Source: an uncultured Acidimicrobium sp.
Lineage (GTDB): Bacteria > Actinomycetota > Acidimicrobiia > Acidimicrobiales > Ilumatobacteraceae
NCBI GenBank assembly: GCA_903850275.1
Contig: CAINLH010000313.1
Span: forward strand, 1-5,924
DNA: 5,924 nucleotides
Direction of reading: 5' to 3'
This document shows, piece by piece, positions 1 to 4,906 of this stretch; the stretch's first letter is position 1, and each line of letters starts with the position of its first letter. The position numbers and the translations under genes are program-made. The notes beneath the pieces were generated by a model, which searched no databases, was not told the origin of the DNA, and was given only the letters and a program-made list of their open reading frames with translations.

Positions 1-345
1 CGTTTTCGAGCCGGGTTCGTCGAATGGGCGACCGATCCATTGGACGCGCACATTGTTGGCGTTGAGTTCCTCAATGCGCCCAAATAGTTGCTTGTGAAGG
101 GCAAGGATGTGACGTACTTCGGCTTTAGGTCGAACCCAGTTTTCTGTAGAGAACCCGAACACGGTTAACCATCCAACTTTGCGTTCGGAGGCTTGGCGAA
201 CGACCTCCGCAAGGTTCTCTTCACCCGCCGTGTGGCCTGCAGTGCGAGGGAGCCCTCGTTTCTTGGCCCAGCGGCCATTGCCGTCCATGATGCATGCCAC
301 GTGAACCCCATGAGCGGACCGGACGGGGTGTATTTCGTTTGCCAT
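1..345 (-). CDS. uppS: Isoprenyl transferase / undecaprenyl diphosphate synthase, N-terminal part
   Basis: This gene adds cis-isoprene units from isopentenyl diphosphate to farnesyl (or geranyl) diphosphate, making the polyprenyl carrier for peptidoglycan and other cell-envelope glycans; it acts at the cytoplasmic face of the membrane. The window holds 115 codons from ATG (complement of 343-345), and the reading frame is still open at position 1. The translation begins MANEIHPVRSAHGVHVACIM. The catalytic-Asp motif MDGNGRW is at residues 20-26 (Asp21), followed by AKKRGLPR, GHTAG at 37-41 and WLTVFGFSTENW at 59-70, all classical family signatures. WIGRPFDEP near residue 103 is the usual segment after the second helix pair. 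The C-terminal half, including the RxSGExRxS diphosphate-binding motif, lies outside the window. It is divergent from the degenerate paralogue at 388-999. No good Shine-Dalgarno precedes the ATG; a weak GTGAG lies 7 nt upstream. The family assignment is secure; the exact product chain length is not readable. Confidence 0.96.
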   Translation of the reverse strand, partial: MANEIHPVRSAHGVHVACIMDGNGRWAKKRGLPRTAGHTAGEENLAEVVRQASERKVGWLTVFGFSTENWVRPKAEVRHILALHKQLFGRIEELNANNVRVQWIGRPFDEPGSKT

Positions 346-358
346 GTGAGCACTCACA
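345..358. promoter_or_regulatory. Palindrome in the uppS / uppS-like divergent gap, possible operator
   Basis: TGTGAG-CA-CTCACA is a perfect 6-bp inverted repeat with a 2-bp centre. It touches the last base of the uppS start codon and overlaps the best -35 candidate (353-358) of the divergent gene. A dimeric regulator could bind here and control both genes. Its shape resembles CRP or GntR half-sites, but the spacing is not that of the CRP consensus. Function is inference; a 14-bp palindrome could also arise by chance. Confidence 0.3.
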
Positions 359-381
359 CTAGTGATGGCTCGTGCGACAAT
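353..381 (+). promoter_or_regulatory. Candidate promoter for the uppS-like gene and recO
   Basis: CTCACA at 353-358 (4 of 6 to TTGACA) and GACAAT at 376-381 (5 of 6 to TACAAT/TATAAT) are 17 bp apart. The -10 box ends 6 nt before the ATG at 388, so transcription would start at or next to the start codon, giving a leaderless mRNA. The gap is too short for a long leader. This supports ATG 388 as the start, but the boxes are imperfect. Confidence 0.35.
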
Positions 382-387
382 GGTGAG

Positions 388-999
388 ATGTTGTCCGTAG
401 CCACTCTGTTCAGACGGAAGAGGAGCAAATCGGTGCATGGCCTTGTCCACGTTTTGGTTTGTGGCGGGACGTCGGTGCAATGGCTTGACACGACTACTCA
501 GGAATGGTGCCGCATAACTGGCGAATTATCAAGTGCTGCTCGCGGCGTTGGCATGCGATGGATCACTATTTGTCCCTATGTCGGTTGGTTTACCGAGATG
601 GAGCGAGAGCAAGTGTGCAAACGCATCGCAAAGGCCACAGGTGGTTCTATTGATCGTTCGACCGTTACTCATCTGGATAACGATGGATTTACCATTTCAT
701 TTAATGTTTGTGCAGACGGTCAACAACGATTCGTTGATGTTGCTGATTCGCTTCCAGACTCGTTGATTACCGAAGACACTTTGTCTACCGCAATGCATTC
801 GCCTGCATTGTTTGATCCGGATTTGATCGTTGTACACGGCCCAGCAAACAAAGTTCCCCAGTCGTTGATGTGGGAGTTGGGCTATAGCGAATTGGTCTTC
901 GTTGATACTCCGTGGCGACGACTGCAATCATCTGACGTACAACAAGCGATATCTGATTTCACTACTCGCGAACGAAGGTTCGGCGGAATAGACGTATGA
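388..999 (+). CDS. Degenerate cis-prenyltransferase (UppS-fold) paralogue, probably non-catalytic
   Basis: The 203-aa product is a diverged homologue of the neighbouring UppS. VHV at residues 20-22 through Trp32 aligns without gaps to the UppS segment VHVACIMDGNGRW, but the catalytic Asp becomes Gly27, Asn becomes Ser29 and Arg becomes Gln31. The STEN-W motif is replaced by VGWFT after WITICPY (58-64). GFTISFNV at 100-107 and FVDVADSLPDSLITEDTL at 115-132 match the usual NYGGRQEIVDA...ITEE region. At 145-176 PDLIVV...SLMWELGYSELVFVDTPW matches the region carrying RTSGExRLSNF, but the diphosphate-binding Arg and Ser are now Val, Lys and Pro. The tail TRERRFGGID (193-202) is fully family-like and keeps RxG. 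These losses predict no catalysis by the protein alone; a partner-subunit role is inference. Start: ATG 388 gives an N-terminus of UppS-like length and sits after a -10-like box. GTG 433 has a good AGGAG 7 nt upstream and is the main alternative. Upstream codons to 193 are only antisense to uppS. Its stop overlaps recO (ATGA). Confidence 0.82.
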   Translation: MLSVATLFRRKRSKSVHGLVHVLVCGGTSVQWLDTTTQEWCRITGELSSAARGVGMRWITICPYVGWFTEMEREQVCKRIAKATGGSIDRSTVTHLDNDGFTISFNVCADGQQRFVDVADSLPDSLITEDTLSTAMHSPALFDPDLIVVHGPANKVPQSLMWELGYSELVFVDTPWRRLQSSDVQQAISDFTTRERRFGGIDV

Positions 1000-1712
1000 C
1001 GCAGTATTTGGAGCGTGCGGTAGTACTACGCACCTACAAACTTGGTGAAGCCGATCGCATTGTTGTGTTGATGACACAGGGGCACGGGAAAGTACGCGCA
1101 GTTGCAAAAGGGATACGCAAGACTAAGTCGAAGATCGGTGCACGTCTCGAGCCGATGAGCCACGTTGAGATACTCCTGTACAAGGGCAGAGAACTTGATG
1201 TGGTCAACCAGGTTGAATTGATCTCGTCATCAGCAAAATTGCACCATGACTTGGATCGGCTTACACAGGGAATTTCAATGCTCGAGGCCGTGGATCACAT
1301 TGCTTCAGACAGGGAGCCAGCTCCGCATTTGTACAACATGTTGGTGGGGGCACTGCAGTCACTTGCAGATCAGGCTTCACCGGTGGTGGTTGCGGCGTTC
1401 TACTGGAAGTTACTTGCCGCTGAGGGAGTCAGCCCTCAAGTGAAAAAATGCGTTGGCTGCGAGCAGGAAGTGGAGCTCGTAGCTTTCGACATTTCCCAGG
1501 GTGGAGCACAATGCCGATCGTGTCGTACAGGGGTGTCAATTTCGCAACCCGCCTTGCAACTGTTGCAACAGGTGCTTGGAGGTCAACTGAATTTTGCGCT
1601 CGCGCAAGAGGCATCGGCCGCCTCGGGCGAACTCACACATTTGGCGACGCAGGCAATGGAACACTTCATCGAGCGCCGTCTGAGATCTACTTCACTATTT
1701 GATCGGCGTTAA
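996..1712 (+). CDS. recO: DNA repair protein RecO
   Basis: RecO works in the RecFOR pathway: it binds ssDNA and SSB, anneals strands and, with RecR, helps load RecA at gaps in the cytoplasm. The 238-aa protein has the typical length. The N-terminal OB-fold begins with YLERAVVLRTYKLGEADRIV (residues 4-23), then GKVRAVAKGIRKTKSKIG and LEPMSHVEILLYKGREL, all characteristic. A helical C-terminal domain carries a zinc finger with Cys152/Cys155 (CVGC) and Cys173/Cys176 (CRSC). The ATG overlaps the stop of the uppS-like gene as ATGA, with no separate Shine-Dalgarno, so translation is probably coupled to that gene and both share a transcript. The frame is intact. In actinobacteria recO commonly sits near uppS and glyS, as here, although this uppS is on the opposite strand. 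Confidence 0.95.
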   Translation: MTQYLERAVVLRTYKLGEADRIVVLMTQGHGKVRAVAKGIRKTKSKIGARLEPMSHVEILLYKGRELDVVNQVELISSSAKLHHDLDRLTQGISMLEAVDHIASDREPAPHLYNMLVGALQSLADQASPVVVAAFYWKLLAAEGVSPQVKKCVGCEQEVELVAFDISQGGAQCRSCRTGVSISQPALQLLQQVLGGQLNFALAQEASAASGELTHLATQAMEHFIERRLRSTSLFDRR

Positions 1713-1739
1713 GAGAGCGCTCCTGCGCACCATCTTTCT

Positions 1740-1745
1740 TATAAC
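1740..1745 (+). promoter_or_regulatory. Candidate -10 box of glyS (leaderless or near-leaderless)
   Basis: TATAAC lies 8 nt before the glyS ATG in the 41-nt recO-glyS gap. No Shine-Dalgarno is visible between it and the start codon. The predicted start of transcription falls within a few bases of the ATG. No convincing -35 box is found; that region holds the self-complementary GAGCGCTC (1715-1722). Confidence 0.42.
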
Positions 1746-1753
1746 CTGTAACA

Positions 1754-3061
1754 ATGCCAGCAACCGACCTCGAGCAGATTGTCAACTTGTGCAAGCGGCG
1801 CGGGTTCGTTTATCCAAGCGCCGAAATCTATGGCGGCTTTCGCTCGTCGTACGACTATGGCCCGCTCGGATCGCTGATGCTCCGCAACGTCAAGGATTCG
1901 TGGGTGCGCACCATGGTGCAGGAGCGCGACGATGTTGTTCTGATCGACGCGGCGATTCTCGGCCCACCAGCCGTTTTCGAAGCCAGCGGCCACCTTGCAA
2001 ACTTTTCCGACCCACTCGTCGACTGCACTGTTTGTAAGAAGCGATTCAGGGAAGATCAGTTAGACGCGCGAGATTGCCCAAACAAAATGAAGGGCTGCAC
2101 ATTTACAGAGGCCCGAGCTTTCAACTTGATGTTTCAGACACATGCGGGCCCGGTTGAAGGAGAGGGTGCAACTGTGTACATGCGCCCTGAAACAGCACAG
2201 GGAATGTTTGTCAACTTTGCCAACGTGTTACAAACCTCACGCAAGAAACCACCGTTCGGTATTGCCCAGGTTGGTAAATCGTTCCGCAATGAAATCACTC
2301 CAGGAAACTTTATTTTCCGCACCCGAGAATTTGAACAGATGGAAATGGAGTTTTTCGTTCCTCCTGCAGAGAGCACGAAATGGTACGAATACTGGTGCAA
2401 CGAGCGCCTTAACTGGTATATCGAATTAGGTATTCCCGCAGATTTGCTACGGATACGTGCGCACGACGCCGATGAGCTTTCGCATTATTCGGCCGGCACC
2501 AGTGATATCGAATTTAAGTTTCCATGGGGTTGGGGAGAGTTGGAAGGAATCGCGCAGCGAACCAATTTCGATCTCAATCGCCATTCTGAGTTTTCGCACC
2601 AAAAGCTTGATTATTTCGACCAAGCCACCAACGAGCGTTACGTGCCGTATGTAGTAGAGCCTGCTGCTGGGGCTAACCGAACCATGGCCGCTTTCCTCTT
2701 GGCCGCATACGACGAGGACGTGGTCAACGACGAGCCCCGCACCGTTCTTCGCCTGCATCCACGTTTGGCCCCGTACAAAGTTGCGGTGCTGCCTTTGTCC
2801 AAGAAAGACACACTGATGCCGCTTTCGAAATCGATTTTTGGGCAATTGTCCAAGCGCTACATGGTTGATTTTGACGAGACGCAGGCAATTGGTCGGCGCT
2901 ATCGACGACAAGATGAAATTGGTACCCCTTTCTGTGTCACAGTCGACTTTGATTCACTTGAGGATCAGGCAGTAACTATCCGTGAACGCGACACCACTAC
3001 ACAGGAACGCGTTCCCATCGCGCAATTGGAATCGGTATTACAAAGCAAACTAGGTTTCTAG
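1754..3061 (+). CDS. glyS: Glycine--tRNA ligase, dimeric (alpha2) type
   Basis: This class II aminoacyl-tRNA synthetase activates glycine with ATP and charges tRNA-Gly in the cytoplasm. The 435-aa length fits the single-chain homodimeric type, not the alpha2beta2 GlyQ/GlyS type. The N-terminus LCKRRGFVYPSAEIYGG (residues 12-28) and YDYGPLG (33-39) are hallmarks. Motif 2 includes GKSFRNEITPGNFIFRTREF (174-193) followed by EQMEMEFF. Motif 3 includes EPAAGANRTMAAFLLAAYDE (302-321), with the invariant Arg309. A Cys cluster at 91, 94, 108 and 115 suggests the zinc-binding insert seen in many relatives. The anticodon-binding domain runs from about LAPYKVAVLPL (338-348) to the end, with GRRYRRQDEIGTPFCVTVDF (380-399). 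It starts at the first ATG of the conserved N-terminus and is preceded by a TATAAC box rather than a ribosome-binding site. The frame is intact with family-typical residues. Confidence 0.97.
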   Translation: MPATDLEQIVNLCKRRGFVYPSAEIYGGFRSSYDYGPLGSLMLRNVKDSWVRTMVQERDDVVLIDAAILGPPAVFEASGHLANFSDPLVDCTVCKKRFREDQLDARDCPNKMKGCTFTEARAFNLMFQTHAGPVEGEGATVYMRPETAQGMFVNFANVLQTSRKKPPFGIAQVGKSFRNEITPGNFIFRTREFEQMEMEFFVPPAESTKWYEYWCNERLNWYIELGIPADLLRIRAHDADELSHYSAGTSDIEFKFPWGWGELEGIAQRTNFDLNRHSEFSHQKLDYFDQATNERYVPYVVEPAAGANRTMAAFLLAAYDEDVVNDEPRTVLRLHPRLAPYKVAVLPLSKKDTLMPLSKSIFGQLSKRYMVDFDETQAIGRRYRRQDEIGTPFCVTVDFDSLEDQAVTIRERDTTTQERVPIAQLESVLQSKLGF

Positions 3062-3065
3062 AAAC
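3054..3065. repeat. Short perfect palindrome at the glyS stop codon
   Basis: GTTTCTAGAAAC reads the same on both strands and contains the TAG stop of glyS. It is not followed by a T-run, so it is not a standard intrinsic terminator. It could be an operator for the downstream small gene and trpC, or chance; the evidence is only the symmetry. Confidence 0.25.
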
Positions 3066-3074
3066 AATCAGCGA

Positions 3075-3078
3075 AAGG
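3075..3078 (+). promoter_or_regulatory. Weak ribosome-binding site of the ABM-fold gene
   Basis: AAGG ends 8 nt before the ATG at 3087 and fits a weak Shine-Dalgarno. It marks this gene as translated from a leadered mRNA, in contrast to glyS, which lacks any such site. Confidence 0.4.
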
Positions 3079-3086
3079 CACAACCA

Positions 3087-3392
3087 ATGAGCAAAGTTTC
3101 GTTAGTGGTCAAATTGAAAATCAAAGAGGGCCAGCGTGATGCAGTAACTGAAGCGGTCAAACCTGGGCTAGCGACAGCACAAGCCGAAGAGGGAACACTG
3201 ACTTACATTTTCCACCACGATGCTGCTGACGCGAATGTCGTCTGGATCTACGAGACTTATGTGAACCAAGACGCTTGCAATGCGCATATGAGTACAGACG
3301 CGTTTAAAGCCTTCTCAGCTTCCCTCGCCCCATTCGTGGATGGAGCTCCCGAGTTCCATTTCCTTACGCCAATTGGTGGCAAGGGCGCGTAA
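3087..3392 (+). CDS. Antibiotic biosynthesis monooxygenase (ABM/YgiN-type) domain protein
   Basis: This is a 101-aa single-domain protein of the dimeric alpha/beta-barrel superfamily. SLVVKLKIKEGQRDAVTEAV (residues 5-24) is the first strand and helix. GTLTYIFHHDAADANVVWIY (36-55) is the central hairpin. ETYVNQDACNAHMST (56-70), with the conserved Glu56 and His67, is the signature of YgiN-like quinol monooxygenases, and the final strand is EFHFLTPIGG. Relatives oxidise quinols or polyketide aromatics without cofactor, or act on heme; the substrate here cannot be read. No signal peptide or membrane segment is visible, so it should be cytosolic. It lies 25 nt after glyS and only 3 nt before trpC, in the same frame as trpC, so it is probably in that operon. 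A role in protecting or diverting an indole or quinone compound would be speculation. Confidence 0.85.
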   Translation: MSKVSLVVKLKIKEGQRDAVTEAVKPGLATAQAEEGTLTYIFHHDAADANVVWIYETYVNQDACNAHMSTDAFKAFSASLAPFVDGAPEFHFLTPIGGKGA

Positions 3393-3395
3393 CGC

Positions 3396-4178
3396 TTGTA
3401 TCTCGACAAGATTCTCCAGGAACATCGGGCTCGAATCGAAGTCGACACTCGCAATCTAGACGCGCTTATCGACAAGGCCGCACATTGCGGCTTTGGACGC
3501 GAGTTTGCTGAGCGCATCCGAAATGATTCGGTAGATCGTTTGGCAGTTATTGCCGAGATCAAACGAAAATCACCGTCTAAAGGTGTGCTCAATAGCGATA
3601 TCGACCCAGCTGAGCTTGCGCAATCGTACGAAGTTGGTGGCGCAAGTTGTTTGTCAGTGCTCACGGATGAGGCCCATTTCGGTGGTTCGGTTGCTGATTT
3701 ACAAATAGCACGAGCCGCAGTGAAGTTGCCCGTGTTGCGCAAGGATTTCACGGTGAGTGAGAAAGACATCTGCGATGCGAAAATCATGGGTGCCGATTGT
3801 GTTCTGCTCATTGTCGCTGCACTCGACAGGGCCGAGCTTGTTAGCTTCCACCAGCTTGCAGACGAATTGATGCTCGATGTTTTGGTGGAAACACACAGCG
3901 AAGCCGAATTGGAGATGGCGTTGGCAATCGGTGCGACACTTGTAGGGGTAAACCAACGCGACTTGACGACTTTTGCTGTAGATCATGATCGAGCCGTGAG
4001 AATGGCCGAAATGATCCCGCCAAATGTGATTCGTGTAGCCGAATCGGGTGTACGAGATTCGCAGGATGCACAGCGATTGCGAGATGCTGGCTACCACGCA
4101 GTGTTGGTGGGCGAATCGCTCGTGACAGCAGCAGACCCCGCGGCTGCCCTCGAATCTTTGCGCGTAAGCGGGGGATGA
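3396..4178 (+). CDS. trpC: Indole-3-glycerol phosphate synthase
   Basis: TrpC closes the ring of carboxyphenylaminodeoxyribulose phosphate to indole-3-glycerol phosphate, the step after TrpF and before TrpAB. The 260-aa protein is a complete (beta/alpha)8 barrel. Seen in order: YLDKILQEHR (residues 2-11), IAEIKRKSPSKG (52-63) with Glu54 and Lys56, LTDEAHFGGS (89-98), LRKDF (114-118) with Lys116, GADCVLLI (132-139), DVLVETHSEAEL (161-172) with Glu165, GVNQRDLTTF (184-193), AESGV (216-220) and VGESL (238-242). All the catalytic and phosphate-binding positions expected for the family are present. The start must be TTG 3396: an in-frame TAA, the stop of the preceding ABM gene, lies just one codon upstream, and the conserved YLDKIL begins right after. 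AAGGG at 3381-3385 may serve as a distant ribosome-binding site, or ribosomes may reinitiate. It forms the first part of a trpC-trpF-trpB run. Confidence 0.97.
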   Translation: MYLDKILQEHRARIEVDTRNLDALIDKAAHCGFGREFAERIRNDSVDRLAVIAEIKRKSPSKGVLNSDIDPAELAQSYEVGGASCLSVLTDEAHFGGSVADLQIARAAVKLPVLRKDFTVSEKDICDAKIMGADCVLLIVAALDRAELVSFHQLADELMLDVLVETHSEAELEMALAIGATLVGVNQRDLTTFAVDHDRAVRMAEMIPPNVIRVAESGVRDSQDAQRLRDAGYHAVLVGESLVTAADPAAALESLRVSGG

Positions 4179-4184
4179 GTCCCC
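4171..4184 (+). promoter_or_regulatory. Small hairpin over the trpC stop codon
   Basis: GGGGA-TGAG-TCCCC forms a perfect 5-bp stem with a 4-nt loop that holds the TGA stop of trpC. It sits in the only notable gap before trpF. There is no T-run after it, so it is not a terminator. It may affect ribosome release, reinitiation or mRNA stability. The structure is visible; the role is inferred. Confidence 0.35.
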
Positions 4185-4218
4185 AGTCCGAGCGGTGTTC
4201 GCCACTACCGTTGCCAAT

Positions 4219-4848
4219 GTGTTCATAAAGATATGCGGTATCACCTCAGAGGCTGATGCGTTGCTGGCTGTTGCGCTCGGAGCCGACGCCATTGGTTTTG
4301 TTTTTGCACCATCGCCGCGTCAGATTGCACCCTTGGCAGCGGCAGACATTGTCAAAAGGCTTCCGCCTGAAATCGTCACGCTCGGAGTATTTCGAGATGA
4401 GACCTCGCAGCGAGTGCTTGAGATTGTTCACGCGGCGCATCTGCATGGAGCTCAACTTCACGGGCATGAATCAACCGAGACGGCCTTCGAAGTAGCCAAC
4501 GGTGTTCGATTTTCGGTGAAAGCTGTCGTCGCCGGTTCGCATAATGCGCGTTCAGGAGACACCTACGGTGTGGACGCATTGTTAGTGGATGGGCCAAACC
4601 CAGGTTCAGGTGAGGCTTACGACTGGGAACTTCTTAATGAGATTCCTGAGTCGATGCGAGTTATTTTGGCTGGGGGTCTGACACCAGACTCGGTTTCGCA
4701 AGCGATCATGTTGGCTCGGCCTTGGGGCGTGGACGTAAGTAGTGGAGTGGAAAAATCTCCTGGCGTCAAGGACGCCGTAAAGATGAGACATTTCATCGCA
4801 AATGCGCGTTCAGCCGCTGCTCTGATAGGCGACGACGACTTGCTGTAA
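4219..4848 (+). CDS. trpF: Phosphoribosylanthranilate isomerase
   Basis: TrpF carries out the Amadori rearrangement of phosphoribosylanthranilate to the substrate of TrpC. Starting at GTG 4219 the product is 209 aa and begins MFIKICGIT, exactly where family members normally start, with the general-base Cys at residue 6. Counting from that start, GADAIGFVFAPSPRQI follows at 21-36, QLHG at 79-82, LLVDGPNPGSGEAYDW at 121-136 with the general-acid Asp124, LAGGLTPDSV at 150-159 and GVDVSSGVEKSPGVKD at 170-185, which carries the phosphate loop. Length and motifs are complete. GTG 4195 is an in-frame alternative adding eight residues (MFATTVAN). Neither start has a clear Shine-Dalgarno, though TACCGT at 4206-4211 lies 7 nt before GTG 4219. 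An out-of-frame mini-ORF from the trpC stop (4175-4228) ends inside the start region and could feed reinitiating ribosomes. It follows trpC by 40 nt on the same strand. Confidence 0.94.
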   Translation: MFIKICGITSEADALLAVALGADAIGFVFAPSPRQIAPLAAADIVKRLPPEIVTLGVFRDETSQRVLEIVHAAHLHGAQLHGHESTETAFEVANGVRFSVKAVVAGSHNARSGDTYGVDALLVDGPNPGSGEAYDWELLNEIPESMRVILAGGLTPDSVSQAIMLARPWGVDVSSGVEKSPGVKDAVKMRHFIANARSAAALIGDDDLL

Positions 4849-4858
4849 TTGTTTTTGT

Positions 4859-4884
4859 CCCGCCACGCTTGGTCGTGCGGCGGG
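4859..4884 (+). promoter_or_regulatory. GC-rich hairpin between trpF and trpB
   Basis: CCCGCC (4859-4864) pairs with GGCGGG (4879-4884), and the inner ACG (4865-4867) pairs with CGT (4874-4876) with a 2-nt bulge, closing on a 6-nt loop. A T-rich tract lies before, not after, the stem, so it does not look like an intrinsic terminator on either strand. It may stabilise the trpF 3' end, act with Rho or hinder readthrough. The stem is clear; the function is unknown. Confidence 0.45.
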
Positions 4885-4893
4885 AAGCGGCAG

Positions 4894-4899
4894 TACATT
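4894..4899 (+). promoter_or_regulatory. Candidate -10 box for trpB (leaderless start)
   Basis: TACATT is followed by 7 nt and then the trpB ATG, so the predicted +1 is the A of the start codon or its neighbour. A weak -35 candidate, TTGGTC (4869-4874), is 19 bp upstream, longer than ideal, and lies in the hairpin loop region. No good Shine-Dalgarno precedes trpB, which fits a leaderless internal promoter in the trp run. Confidence 0.35.
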
Positions 4900-4906
4900 G
4901 TGAGCC

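Noticed and set aside
165..353. Minus-strand 62-aa frame overlapping uppS
   Set aside because: It overlaps the true uppS frame, which has the full MDGNGRW and STENW signatures; this is a shadow frame.
193..387. N-terminal extension of the uppS-like frame to ATG 193 (268 aa)
   Set aside because: This part is antisense to the conserved motifs of uppS on the other strand and shows no family similarity; homology begins only after about 433.
1713..1753. T-box or other riboswitch leader for glyS
   Set aside because: The gap is only 41 nt, far too short for a T-box, and no conserved elements are seen.
3257..3811. 184-aa minus-strand open frame over the ABM gene and trpC
   Set aside because: Antisense to two well-supported genes, with a low-complexity Ser/Arg-rich translation and no recognisable motif.
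3699..4292. 197-aa minus-strand open frame over trpC and the trpF start
   Set aside because: Antisense shadow of the trpC barrel; no family similarity.
4859..4884. Intrinsic terminator after trpF
   Set aside because: The stem is good but no T-run follows on either strand; the T-rich tract lies upstream of the stem on the plus strand.
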